Shown here: in pieces, positions 51,888-61,658 of the stretch
How positions within the stretch are numbered: position 1 is the first letter of the stretch
Layout of the letters: every line of letters begins with the position of its first letter
Source of the DNA: an uncultured Paracoccaceae bacterium
GTDB lineage: Bacteria; Pseudomonadota; Alphaproteobacteria; Rhodobacterales; Rhodobacteraceae
Length of the DNA: 64,000 bases
Reading direction: 5' to 3'
Assembly (NCBI GenBank): GCA_947488175.1
Contig: CANKYO010000001.1
Location: 619,285 to 683,284, forward strand
The notes under the pieces: generated by a model
Databases searched by the model: none
What the model saw: only the letters and a program-made list of their open reading frames with translations
What the model was told of the DNA's origin: nothing
Program-made: the position numbers and the translations under genes

Positions 51888-52023
51888 GGATCAAAAGGAC
51901 GGCCCGAAGCTGCCGTTTATGTATTTAGACAGTTGCTGCGGCGCAGCCTGCCAGACCGGACTTTCGCTGCACATGCAAGTTCTATGCGCGTGAAGCCTGC
52001 CCCAAGGCGCGAGTCGCTGCCGC

Positions 52024-52773
52024 TCACTCCATCAGCCCTCGCTTGCGGAGGGTGCGCGTCCCATGGCGGATGATCCATTTTGTGTCTTGCGATGCATCGT
52101 TCTGCCAACACCCAACCAGCTCAATCACAAGTGCCGTATGATCTTTGGATATGTCGTTGATCAGGTTTGCGACGGACTTGCGCACATAGGGGGATGGGTC
52201 CGAACGAAGCGCATGTGCAATGGCAATAGCGGGGTTAGGATTCTCAATGAACGCAGTTAGACGGCGCGCCCAAGGCAGCCAAGGACGAACCCCCTCCGAG
52301 GCGAGCCGCCTGACATGGCTGTTGGGATGGCGCACTCATTGATGGATACGTGTCAGTGTCTCGCTGGGATATCGTTCAAGATAGGGTCGAATGGCATATT
52401 CAGCGGTGTGGCGCTGCGTAATTGCCTCGCAAAGACCCAGAGATGTGTGAAGTTCGTCGGTCCCATGATCTTCGACCAGGCGCGCAACCGGCATGAGCCA
52501 GTAGCCAGAGGTAAACATCCCTGACTCACTCTCGAGTTGCGGCCCAAGAGAGGCGGCGATGATCGCAGCTGCTTCTTTGTAGTCTTCTGGCAGTCGTGCA
52601 CGCAAAGCATCTGACATCAAGCCAACACGGTCTTTGAGTTCAAGGGGCCGGACGCCCCTGTCTACTTCGGCTGCATAACTGTCGATATCGAACGTTTTAT
52701 GGTTGGCCTTGATTGCGCGACCCAGCAAGGTCGCGCAATCGCCATCGAACCAGTCTTTTAGCTTCTTGGCCAT
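52024..52773 (-). pseudogene. AlkD-like DNA alkylation repair gene with an in-frame TGA
   Basis: Two frames in the same phase, 52336-52773 and 52024-52335, are separated only by a TGA at 52336-52338. Together they give about 250 residues of a HEAT-repeat DNA alkylation repair protein: MAKKLKDWFDGDCATLLGRA at the start, TLTRIHQ-stop-VRHPNSHVRRLASEG, then GVRPWLPWARRL and WIIRHGTRTLRKR. Family members have Trp (TGG) at the interrupted spot. One G-to-A change explains it. Reinitiation at the adjacent GTG (TGAGTG) could still give the second half. Confidence 0.75.
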
Positions 52774-52779
52774 TACCGA

Positions 52780-53205
52780 TCAGACCGGAACGGCGGCAGC
52801 CGCGTATTGCGCGAGAAACTCTTCGGTCGGCGGAATTGGCGTGATGACATCAATCAGCACGCCATTTGGATCGCGGTAGATTGCGTGGCGCTGGCCAAAG
52901 GGCTCACTGACCAGTGCCTTCGCCACCGGCACGCCGTCGCTGCGCAGCTTTTGGTCGATGGCATCGACGTCCTCGACTTCGAAGTTGAGGATCATTCCCT
53001 TTGATGCACCCCGCGATCCCTTGGGGATCGTTTCATGATCAGATTGGACGACCGCGAGATTGACCGAGGGGTCCGCCTCGCTTTGCAGGTGCACATACCA
53101 ATCGGCCTCGAAGGCCGCACGAAATCCGAAGTGGCGTTTGTAGAAATCGGCTGTCACTGCAACTGCTTCGGACTGGATGACGGGGTAGTACTGTTTGACA
53201 CGCAT
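52780..53205 (-). CDS. VOC-superfamily (glyoxalase-like) protein
   Basis: 141 residues from ATG 53205 (AAAGGAGCC upstream). Vicinal-oxygen-chelate fold: YYPVIQSEAVAVTADFYKRHF at the start, VHLQSEADPSVNLAVVQSDHE, then YRDPNGVLIDVITPI. It resembles bleomycin-resistance/dioxygenase proteins that bind small aromatic or aldehyde ligands; ligand unknown. It is divergent from the TetR gene, and two similar palindromes fill the gap, so it is probably the TetR target. Confidence 0.85.
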   Translation of the reverse strand: MRVKQYYPVIQSEAVAVTADFYKRHFGFRAAFEADWYVHLQSEADPSVNLAVVQSDHETIPKGSRGASKGMILNFEVEDVDAIDQKLRSDGVPVAKALVSEPFGQRHAIYRDPNGVLIDVITPIPPTEEFLAQYAAAAVPV

Positions 53206-53220
53206 TTTGGCTCCTTTCAT

Positions 53221-53241
53221 TTACATGCACTGTGTATGTAA
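53221..53241. promoter_or_regulatory. palindromic TetR operator 1
   Basis: TTACATGCA-CTG-TGTATGTAA, two 9-bp arms with one mismatch, 16 bp upstream of the VOC start codon at 53205 and in the divergent gap with the TetR gene. Confidence 0.7.
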
Positions 53242-53256
53242 CATGGACTCGCAAAA

Positions 53257-53275
53257 ACATGCAAGATGTATGTAA
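53257..53275. promoter_or_regulatory. palindromic TetR operator 2
   Basis: ACATGCA-AGA-TGTATGTAA shares its sequence and spacing with operator 1, with centres 34 bp apart (about 3.2 turns). Two tandem sites suggest cooperative binding. Confidence 0.6.
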
Positions 53276-53307
53276 GATGATCTTGTTAGAAACCGGAGAA
53301 CGCCGAT

Positions 53308-53901
53308 ATGACCCCAGACAAACCCGTGCGACGGAGCCAGGCGGATAGACGCGCCGAAACGCGGGCAAGGCTTCTTGAGGCCGCGCGCGATCTGTTCATC
53401 GAGATAGGCTTTGCTGAAACGCCAACGCCGGAAATCGTGCGCAGAGCTGGGGTCACGCGCGGTGCGCTGTATCATCACTTTGCAGATAAGGCTGACTTGT
53501 TTCGTGTGCTGGTCGAAGAAGAGGCAAACGCAATTTCCGTTCACATCGACCGAGAAACCCGAGATCTGGCCGATCCAGAGCAGGCCATGATAATTGGATC
53601 GAACGCCTTTTTCGAAGCAATGCTGGTGCCCGGTCGCGTCCGTCTCTTGCTGGAAGAAGCTCCAGCAATATTGGGGCACCGCGATGCTGTTGCCATGACA
53701 CGCGCAAATGGCAGCGAAGAACTTCGCGACGGACTTACGCGCGCACTTCCCGGACATTCGCCACAGCACATCGATGCGCTCACCAACCTACTTTCGGCGG
53801 CATTTGACCGCGCGGCGCTTGAGATCGCCTATGGCGGTGATCGGGAGACCTATACCGAAGCAATGCTTCACTTGGTCGGCGAAGTGCTTGATGGCAGTTA
53901 G
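53308..53901 (+). CDS. TetR-family transcriptional regulator
   Basis: 197 residues; helix-turn-helix at about 15-60 (ETRARLLEAARDLFIEIGFAET, then ALYHHFADKADLFRVLVEE) and a helical ligand domain. The ATG at 53308 (53310-region) follows GGAGAACGCC. Its operators lie in the divergent gap, so it probably represses the VOC gene and itself. Ligand unknown. Confidence 0.93.
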   Translation: MTPDKPVRRSQADRRAETRARLLEAARDLFIEIGFAETPTPEIVRRAGVTRGALYHHFADKADLFRVLVEEEANAISVHIDRETRDLADPEQAMIIGSNAFFEAMLVPGRVRLLLEEAPAILGHRDAVAMTRANGSEELRDGLTRALPGHSPQHIDALTNLLSAAFDRAALEIAYGGDRETYTEAMLHLVGEVLDGS

Positions 53902-54223
53902 CAAAACAACTTGAAACTTTGCGCGGAGGAACAGCTGACGCCACGAATGGTTCACCGCATGCGATGCCACCCTGCTTCAACAACGGCCCATTGCTGCCGT
54001 CTGATCGGTGTACCGGATGCTGCGGCTGCAGCCCGCATAGCAGACACTGGCTCCAGCCTCAATCAAACCGTACTTTCAGAGTAATCGGATCATGTCAGTG
54101 CTGTCCTCTTGCTCATTTCATCGCAAGCCGACTCGGTGAACACTTAAGATGTTTTCCGGGACTATGTCTTCAAGTTCGTACGTTGCGTTGCTTCGTTAGT
54201 CTTTGAATTTCACCTCAGGAATG
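53902..54223. other. intergenic region with repeat copy C
   Basis: 322 bp with no gene; part is the intergenic repeat at 53984-54055. The rest shows nothing recognisable. Confidence 0.55.
53984..54055 (+). repeat. degenerate intergenic repeat, copy C
   Basis: CGGCCCATTGCTGCCGTCTG at the left end and GCTGCAGCCCGCATAGCAGA with CACTGGCTCC at the right end, the same layout and length as the copy at 39150-39220. Confidence 0.6.
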
Positions 54224-54606
54224 TCAGATTTGCTCCCTAGCCTGAAAGGCTTTCTTTGCAACGGCGACAGCGTTCATGCAGGCTGGTACTCCTGCATAGA
54301 CCGAAACCTGCAGGACAATTTCGACGATTTCTTCACGCGTCACGCCGCTGTTCAGCGCGGCGCGCATGTGAAACTCAAGCTGACCAGGCGCTGTCGCCAT
54401 AGCTGCCAACATTCCTACGGTCAGCATTTCGCGTGTTCGAAGATCAATGCCCTCGCGGCTTACAACATCCGCGAATGCATATCCCAGTATCAGTTCCGTT
54501 GCGCCAGGAGAGAACGCTTCGAGGTTGGCTCGCACCTTGTCGGATGCGCCGCGCTCCAACTCTTCCAGCAACGCCAAAGCCTTTGCAAGAGGGTTACTGT
54601 TCCGGC

Positions 54607-54610
<4 letters not shown>
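54224..54610 (-). CDS. carboxymuconolactone decarboxylase (CMD/AhpD-like) family protein
   Basis: 128 residues. CMD pattern: ILGYAFADVVSREGIDLRTREMLTVGMLAAM then ALNSGVTREEIVEIVLQVSVYAGVPA. The AhpD-type CxxC is absent, so this is closer to true CMD-like proteins. Its ATG overlaps the stop of the aldo-keto reductase (54607-54610), so the two are made together. Substrate unknown. Confidence 0.88.
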
Positions 54611-55590
<980 letters not shown>

Positions 55591-55682
55591 AACTTTCTCC
55601 ATTCTTGGGCAGACTTAGGCTTTTCACGTCTGCAAATAAAACAGCGCTTCATGGAAGAACATTTTCCATTTATGAAAGACCT

Positions 55683-56612
55683 ATGGATCGGTTGTATCTT
55701 GATGACGCCCCAGTATTTCTCGCGATTGCCCGCACGGGAACGTTGACAGCTGCCGCAAAGCAGATGGGGACAGGCGTTGCGACTGTGTCGCGTCGGATCG
55801 AGCGGCTGGAACATGCGTTGGGCATTCCGCTCTTTGTGCGCCATCAGACCGGATACAAGCTCACCGACGAGGGGCTGGCCTTGCTTCCTCGCGCCGAAGC
55901 CTTGGAAGAAGCTGCAGAGAGTATTCGCACAAATGCGGCCTCGGAAGCAGAGGCGACCGGCCACGTGCGTTTGGCGACCGCCGAAAACTTTGCGACCCGG
56001 TTTTTTCTTCCAAGCTTGCCCCAACTCCTAAAAGCGCATCCGGGTCTGACACTGGAGGTGCTGACCGACATCGCTACATCCAACCTTCACAGGCGTGATG
56101 CAGATCTGGCGGTGCGCATGGTGCGTCCGGACCGAGGAAACCTCACGATCCGCAAGATCGGGGTTCTCGGCTATGGCCTGTACGGATCGCAGGACTATCT
56201 CGACGGGCGGTCCACGTCGGTATCAAACCCAATTCCGGAGGATCGTTTCATTGGCTGGTCTGAACAACAGCAGATGTTGCCTGCCGCGCAATGGATGGAA
56301 CGCCATCTGAAGGGCATTACCCCTTCCATTCTGACGTCCTCTTTGATGGGGCAGGTCGCATCTGTGCAGGCTGGCTTGGGCTTGGCTGTCTTGCCGCATT
56401 TTTTAGCAACCGATGCAGGGCTAAAGGCTGTTTCAAGGGATATCGGGTTGGATCAGCCGATCTGGCTGGTGGTGCACAGTGACCTGGCCGCATCCCGGCG
56501 GATAAGGGTTGTCGCCGAACATCTAACCAATGTGATTGCGACACATTCAGATGCTTTAAGCGGACGGGCTGCGCGAAAATCTTCAGCAGCATATTCCGAA
56601 TTCGAAAAATAG
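55683..56612 (+). CDS. LysR-family transcriptional regulator
   Basis: 309 residues. Helix-turn-helix in the first 65 (DDAPVFLAIARTGTLTAAAKQMGTGVATVSRRIERLE), then effector domain, closest in style to LysR proteins controlling stress or redox genes. ATG 55683 begins the domain; the frame is open back to 55605. Divergent from and likely regulator of the aldo-keto reductase/CMD operon. Confidence 0.93.
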   Translation: MDRLYLDDAPVFLAIARTGTLTAAAKQMGTGVATVSRRIERLEHALGIPLFVRHQTGYKLTDEGLALLPRAEALEEAAESIRTNAASEAEATGHVRLATAENFATRFFLPSLPQLLKAHPGLTLEVLTDIATSNLHRRDADLAVRMVRPDRGNLTIRKIGVLGYGLYGSQDYLDGRSTSVSNPIPEDRFIGWSEQQQMLPAAQWMERHLKGITPSILTSSLMGQVASVQAGLGLAVLPHFLATDAGLKAVSRDIGLDQPIWLVVHSDLAASRRIRVVAEHLTNVIATHSDALSGRAARKSSAAYSEFEK

Positions 56613-56681
56613 GCTTTCGATGGCGACGCTTTTTCTCTGAGTTCGGCTGTCTCAATATGATCTTTGATGCCGAAAAGGAGA

Positions 56682-57176
56682 ATGATCTTGATCACCGATT
56701 TGGATAAGATGCACCTGCGGCGGTGCATCGAACTTGCGAGAACGGCCGTTCTCAGTGGCGACGAACCCTTTGGATCAATTCTGGTTTCTGGTCAGGGCGA
56801 AATTCTATTCGAAGATCACAATCGTGTCGCAGGAGGAGACCATACCCAGCACCCGGAATTTGCAATTGCACGCTGGGCTGCAAACAATATGTCAGTTGAT
56901 CAGCGTCTCAAGGCGACGGTCTACACATCCGGCGAGCATTGCCCCATGTGTGCTGCAGCGCATGGTTGGGTTCAGCTTGGGCGCATTGTCTATGCCGCCT
57001 CCTCAAAGCAGCTTACCCAATGGCTTGCAGAATTTGGAGTTGCCCGACCGCGCGTCAGAGCACTTCCGATCGATCATATCATCGAAGACACCATAGCTGA
57101 CGGACCTGTTTTGGAGTTCGCAGAAGAAATCAGAGAGTTGCACGCGCTGAAACATCGAAGGCAGGTCAAACCTTGA
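56682..57176 (+). CDS. nucleoside deaminase (CDA/guanine deaminase superfamily)
   Basis: 164 residues of the zinc-dependent cytidine deaminase superfamily. Zinc site: HPEFAIARWAA (His and catalytic Glu near 60) and GEHCPMCAAAH (the two cysteines near 87-90). Guanine or cytosine-type substrates are likely; the exact one cannot be read. Start is uncertain: ATG 56682 lies only 1 nt from AAGGAG, TTG 56688 has ideal spacing, and an earlier ATG at 56664 is unlikely. Confidence 0.88.
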   Translation: MILITDLDKMHLRRCIELARTAVLSGDEPFGSILVSGQGEILFEDHNRVAGGDHTQHPEFAIARWAANNMSVDQRLKATVYTSGEHCPMCAAAHGWVQLGRIVYAASSKQLTQWLAEFGVARPRVRALPIDHIIEDTIADGPVLEFAEEIRELHALKHRRQVKP

Positions 57177-57284
57177 ACTCAATCGCTTGGCTTGGCCATT
57201 TCGCAACCTTCCCCTGCAGCAAATAGTTTGGCGGAGCTGTCCTTCTGCCAGCCCCGCCACCACTCGTTACCATCTACGTGGCTT

Positions 57285-57920
57285 TCAGCTACGTTCACTC
57301 TGCGCAGGCAAGGTCAATGGACCAACCGGTACACCAGAGTCCCACTCAGTGTGATCTTCGTCATTGACCGTGCCGGCGTCATTGGAATCGACGCCAAGTT
57401 CGATCTGCAACCGCACACCATATCCGTCAGTCATACCGAGTAGCACCTGATCAAGTTCCGCTGGAGCATTGGCATAGTCGCCGGTGCCGCCTGTCACGGC
57501 GCGCGTAACGGTTGCATCAACATCAACCAGTTCAGGGCCATGGCTTATCAACAGATCGCCATTCTCAAAGTGATACACCTGCCGGGTCATCACGATGGCG
57601 CCCGTTTCGGTACGCATACCGTCACCAACAAAGTATCCGTCGCAGGTCCACTCACCAATGACGAGCTCTGGGAAGGCCGGCGCGCCATTCGGCAGCGTGC
57701 CTTCGACGCCACCGTCAAGTGTGCCTTGAGGATAAATGTAGCCTTGCGTGACGAACGCATTGCCATATGCAGGCATGCCATCATCAAAGACGGGCGAGTC
57801 GGCAAATACAAATCGCGATATATCTTCGGCCACGTCGAAGGCCACAAGTGGCTCTTCCGCAGTTGCCGCAAGGGGAATAGCCGACATAGCGGCGGCAAGA
57901 AGAATGTAGGTACTTTTCAT
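57285..57920 (-). CDS. secreted allene-oxide-cyclase-barrel-like protein
   Basis: 211 residues with a signal peptide (1-21, ...LAATAEE). The mature part has YIYPQGTLDGG near 61, LVIGEWTCDGYFVGDG, a Val/Thr-rich strand, and RAVTGGTGDYANAPAELDQVLLG near 139-160, the pattern of AOC/dirigent-like eight-stranded barrels. Function unknown. It is the last gene of a minus-strand run behind a methyltransferase, a DUF1127 protein and a flavin monooxygenase (24-bp gap). Confidence 0.75.
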   Translation of the reverse strand: MKSTYILLAAAMSAIPLAATAEEPLVAFDVAEDISRFVFADSPVFDDGMPAYGNAFVTQGYIYPQGTLDGGVEGTLPNGAPAFPELVIGEWTCDGYFVGDGMRTETGAIVMTRQVYHFENGDLLISHGPELVDVDATVTRAVTGGTGDYANAPAELDQVLLGMTDGYGVRLQIELGVDSNDAGTVNDEDHTEWDSGVPVGPLTLPAQSERS

Positions 57921-57944
57921 TGGATCAAATCCTTTCGATGGTTT

Positions 57945-59168
57945 TCAAGATAGTGAAGCGTCCGCAGCAGCAGTACGCTCGGTTGCAGCAGCCCGTTGAG
58001 GCTTGGTAGCCGTTTCTGTTGCCGGTGTACGCTTTGCGTCGGCTACAATTTGTCTGGCAATGCGGTCGGCGGTGACACCTGCTGCGTCAAAGAAGCCAGT
58101 GAAAGTTGGCCTAAAACCAGCGAACCATAGTCCAGGCATACTCGGATCCCGCTCTCCCATTGGATGATAGGGACGCCCGGTATCATCGAGGACATCAAGA
58201 TGGCCCAGCAGCGGCGCGAGGCCCGCACGGTAGCCGGTTGCCGCGATTACGACGTCTGGCCTTCGGACAGAACCATCGGTCAAGCAAACGGCGTCGCCCC
58301 TGAAGTCTTCGATTGAGGGAACAATCTGGAATTTTCCTGCCTTCAGGGCGGCGATAAATCCATCATCTACGGCAAATGCGACGCCATCGCGCAAAAGCCG
58401 TGTACCGCCACCGTCGGGATGGCTTGAAAGCCCGTAGCGGCGCAGATTGCCCAGAAAAACCCGTTCGGTCAGTTTGAACGCGGGGTCCAATATGCCAGCA
58501 GGAAGCAAGGCAAAAAAACGGGCCAGCCGGTGCAGCGGAAGACCAAAGATACACTTGGGAACCACCGCTGGGCCGTGACGGACGGATACCATCACTTTTG
58601 CTGGATTGTGCCGCGCAAGGTGATTGAGTGCATCGGTACCCGAGTTTCCGGCACCGACTACAAGTACGCGCTTGCCGTCAAAGCGCGATACATCACCGAG
58701 ATCAGCCACATGCAGCAGCTCTCCCGCATAATCCTGCCGCCCTGACCAATCCGGGATGTAAGGGATGCTGTCCCGGCCGGTGGCGACAACCAGGTTTTCG
58801 GCCTCGTGCACATCTGCGCCAGTGCTGACCCGCCATCCTCGTGCAGTACGCTTGACATTAGTTACGCGGGCACCAAACTGAATTTGCGTTCCAATACTGG
58901 CGGCGTAGCCTTCCAGATGCGCCACAACCGTGTCGCGTTTGAGGTAGGTGCCATCTGTTTTGGGAGCCGACTGACCAGGAAGACCGGCAAACCGCCGGTG
59001 AATATTGAGCCGGAGTGCCGGATGACGCCTCCGCCACGGCTCCGCAACCCGGCCTTCTGCTTCGAGCACAGTGACTAGCAGCCCGCGATGGGTCAAAGCG
59101 CGGGCGACGGCAAGGCCAGAAAGCCCTGCACCAATCACCAGCGTGCTACCACGTTCAATCGTCTTCAT
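57945..59168 (-). CDS. flavin-containing monooxygenase (NAD(P)/FAD-dependent)
   Basis: 407 residues. FAD site VIGAGLSGLAVARALTHRG near 12, NADPH site VLVVGAGNSGTDALNHLA near 169, and an ATGYRAGLAPLLG segment near 313 are the flavoprotein monooxygenase signature. The FMO FxGxxxHxxx(Y/F) motif is not clear. Ends in an Ala/Thr/Lys-rich tail of about 30 residues. It follows a DUF1127 gene by 15 bp. Substrate unknown. Confidence 0.88.
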   Translation of the reverse strand: MKTIERGSTLVIGAGLSGLAVARALTHRGLLVTVLEAEGRVAEPWRRRHPALRLNIHRRFAGLPGQSAPKTDGTYLKRDTVVAHLEGYAASIGTQIQFGARVTNVKRTARGWRVSTGADVHEAENLVVATGRDSIPYIPDWSGRQDYAGELLHVADLGDVSRFDGKRVLVVGAGNSGTDALNHLARHNPAKVMVSVRHGPAVVPKCIFGLPLHRLARFFALLPAGILDPAFKLTERVFLGNLRRYGLSSHPDGGGTRLLRDGVAFAVDDGFIAALKAGKFQIVPSIEDFRGDAVCLTDGSVRRPDVVIAATGYRAGLAPLLGHLDVLDDTGRPYHPMGERDPSMPGLWFAGFRPTFTGFFDAAGVTADRIARQIVADAKRTPATETATKPQRAAATERTAAADASLS

Positions 59169-59183
59169 TGTTTGTCCTTTCGA

Positions 59184-59402
59184 TTACCATAGCCAGCGGG
59201 AGGGAAGCGTCGGATCGTGCCGCTTCGCATGTCGCTCAAGGCCCATGTCCTTCAGCAAGTGGGGGGATAGCCGTGACAGTTCGTCCAATTCACGCCTCTC
59301 ACGGCGTCTGATCTGAGCTCGCGCGATCCAGCGAAGGATGACGCGAGTGAAGCTTTGTGGCCGCCTGCGTGATCTGTCAGAGTGAGGCGAAATCATCGTC
59401 AT
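59184..59402 (-). CDS. DUF1127 small protein in a metabolic operon
   Basis: 72 residues, Arg-rich. DUF1127 motif RERRELDELSRLSPHLLKDMG at about 34-54, then ERHAKRHDP. Stand-alone DUF1127 proteins bind RNA in related bacteria. Unusual in being embedded between a methyltransferase and a monooxygenase gene (gaps 24 and 15 bp). No CCTCCTCCC hairpins are seen near it. Confidence 0.85.
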   Translation of the reverse strand: MTMISPHSDRSRRRPQSFTRVILRWIARAQIRRRERRELDELSRLSPHLLKDMGLERHAKRHDPTLPSRWLW

Positions 59403-59426
59403 GTTGTTAATCCTTTCCGGCGCCGC

Positions 59427-60509
59427 TCAGACGCGGGCTACAAAGTAGGCGTTGATAGGATCGTGCGGCAGGCGATGGGTCTCGACCGCGACAAAACCGG
59501 TTTCGACAAGGTATTCTTGGGCAGTTTCGACACCCCACATCGCGCCCAATCCTGGACCCCCCTGACCGATCGAGATCGGTGTGCAATGCATGCTGGAGAT
59601 CGTGTAAAGGAGCGGTGCAAAGGGGTTCTCGACATTCTTTTCCAGATCGCGCGAACCACCGATGTCCTGCATCAAAAAGACCCCGTCCTCTCGCAAAGAA
59701 TGCCTGACGAGACGCAAAAAGCCCTTTGGATCAGCCTGATCATGGACAGCGTCGAACGCCGTCACGAGATCGAAGGTTCCGACGGCATGACCGGATGACA
59801 AATCCCGTGCGTGAAAGATTAGATTCTTCAACCCCTCAAAACGCGCCTCAGCAGCTGTTTCGGCGAAGGCGTCTTCACAGAGGTCAAAGCCGTGAAAGCG
59901 GCTGTTCGGAAAAGAATGGGCCAGCGCCATCATTGCCCGTCCAGCACCGCAGCCGAAATCAGCAACATCGATACCAGCCTCCAAACGCTCAACAAGACCA
60001 GAGACAATCGGCAGGATCGCGTCCGTCAGGTTTGAAACGACAAGCTGGGCACTGTCTTCGGCCATCACCTCGTGGAAGCGGTCGAAGTGGTGGTAGCAAA
60101 GACCTTCGCCACTACGAAAACGCTCAAGCATTTCGTCCTCGACCGAGGCAGCGACGCCAATGAACTGGGTTGTGGTAGCGAGGTTGTTGGGGCTGGCAGC
60201 GCGAGTCAGAAACGCCGCGTTCTCAGCCGGCAGCGTGTAGGTTTCCGCCTGCGGGTCATAGGTGACCACACCAGATGTCACCATGACACCAAGCCATTCT
60301 CGCAGATAACGCGCGTTCACCTCAGCCCTTGTGGCAAGTGACGCTACCGTTCGGCCGGGATTGGCCGCAAGCGCGTCAAATAGGCCAGCTCGGTGTCCAA
60401 GTGATGTCATGATCGCCAGCGCAGCTTCGTTCAGCGTGCCGACGAAGCGTTCCGCGAAGGCCTCTGCCTTGGCGGCGTCGAATGTCGTATTCTGCTCTTG
60501 AATGGTCAT
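59427..60509 (-). CDS. class I SAM-dependent methyltransferase with N-terminal winged helix
   Basis: 360 residues. The first 90 look like a dimerization/winged-helix domain (AFAERFVGTLNEAALAIMTSLGHR, ATRAEVNARYLREWLG), then the SAM domain with the glycine motif VADFGCGAGRAMMALAHSFP near 179 and DLCEDAFAETAAEARFEG. This is the architecture of O- and C-methyltransferases such as Rv2258c relatives. Substrate unknown. First gene of the four-gene run, divergent from a GlxA-type regulator. Confidence 0.87.
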   Translation of the reverse strand: MTIQEQNTTFDAAKAEAFAERFVGTLNEAALAIMTSLGHRAGLFDALAANPGRTVASLATRAEVNARYLREWLGVMVTSGVVTYDPQAETYTLPAENAAFLTRAASPNNLATTTQFIGVAASVEDEMLERFRSGEGLCYHHFDRFHEVMAEDSAQLVVSNLTDAILPIVSGLVERLEAGIDVADFGCGAGRAMMALAHSFPNSRFHGFDLCEDAFAETAAEARFEGLKNLIFHARDLSSGHAVGTFDLVTAFDAVHDQADPKGFLRLVRHSLREDGVFLMQDIGGSRDLEKNVENPFAPLLYTISSMHCTPISIGQGGPGLGAMWGVETAQEYLVETGFVAVETHRLPHDPINAYFVARV

Positions 60510-60647
60510 CTTCTACTCCTTCGTTTCATGCAGGGCGAATGGGCCGCTGCTTTGGAGGTACAGATGGACTTTCTTTCGGTACCGCGATAGACGACAAAAG
60601 GACAAAATCGGTTGTTATCGGACATATGAGAGGCGGATGAGAGAGAA

Positions 60648-61658
60648 ATGAGTATCAATACGGTGGTTATCGGGTCTCGCTACGCCGGGACCTCCGTTCT
60701 ATTTTCGATCCTTGATGTGCTTGCATCAGTAGGGCGCGACTGGGAAATGCTGCATGGGTTGCCCGCGACCGCACCGATTTTTGATGCCAGTCTCAGAACA
60801 ACCGACGGCGCACCCTATTGGGATGTTAACGGCAGGAAGATCACGCCTGACGCGATGCTGGCAGAAGCGCCCGCGCCTGATCTCATCATCGTATCCGACC
60901 TGCACTTCGACCCAAACGCGGGGTTGCCGGACGATCTGCGGCCAGTTGCCGATTGGATCAAAGTAGCCCACGCGAACGGCGCAATTGTCAGTTCAGTCTG
61001 CTCGGGTGCGTTGCTATTGGGCGAAGCAGGCCTGCTTGATGGCAAGGAGGCGACGACACACTGGGGATACGCCGAATTGCTGGGACGTGAGTATCCTGAG
61101 ATAATGGTCTGCCGCGAACGCATTCTTGTTCCGGCAGGAGAAGGCCATAGGGTTGTCACCGCTGGTGGGGCGTCCGCCTGGGCTGACCTGATGCTTTATC
61201 TGATCGGGCGGTTCGCAGGCACCGATGAAGCGCGGCGCATCGCCAAGATCTATCTGATCGATCCACATCGCGACGGACAGCTTACCTATGCGTCGCTCAC
61301 CTCTGCCCGGCAGCATCAAGATCAGTTGATCGCAGAGGCGCAAATGTGGGCCGCTCAACACTATGACACGCCCAGGCCCGTTGCCGCGATGGCCGAATTG
61401 ACCGGACTGACCGAGCGCGGGTTCCACCGCCGCTTCAAGAAGGCGACGGGGCAGGCACCGACCGACTATGTCCAAACCCTGAGGATCGAGGAGGCAAAAC
61501 AACTGCTGGAAACGACTGCAATGCCGATAGATGAGGTCGCTACCGAAGTGGGATATTCGGAGCCGTCAAGCTTTCGCGCTGCATTCCGAAAGCGCGTCGG
61601 AATGTCAGCCTCTGTATACCGAAAGAAGTGGCAGGCGCTGGTGTCTTTGGCACCTTGA
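60648..61658 (+). CDS. GlxA-type AraC-family regulator with DJ-1/PfpI domain
   Basis: 336 residues: an N-terminal class I amidotransferase-like domain (about 1-190) with SSVCSGALLLGEAGLLDGKEA around the nucleophile-elbow Cys near 118, then a C-terminal AraC helix-turn-helix pair (AMAELTGLTERGFHRRFKKATG and EVATEVGYSEPSSFRAAFRKR). GlxA-type regulators sense small metabolites. Divergent (138-bp gap) from the methyltransferase operon, which it probably controls. Confidence 0.93.
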   Translation: MSINTVVIGSRYAGTSVLFSILDVLASVGRDWEMLHGLPATAPIFDASLRTTDGAPYWDVNGRKITPDAMLAEAPAPDLIIVSDLHFDPNAGLPDDLRPVADWIKVAHANGAIVSSVCSGALLLGEAGLLDGKEATTHWGYAELLGREYPEIMVCRERILVPAGEGHRVVTAGGASAWADLMLYLIGRFAGTDEARRIAKIYLIDPHRDGQLTYASLTSARQHQDQLIAEAQMWAAQHYDTPRPVAAMAELTGLTERGFHRRFKKATGQAPTDYVQTLRIEEAKQLLETTAMPIDEVATEVGYSEPSSFRAAFRKRVGMSASVYRKKWQALVSLAP

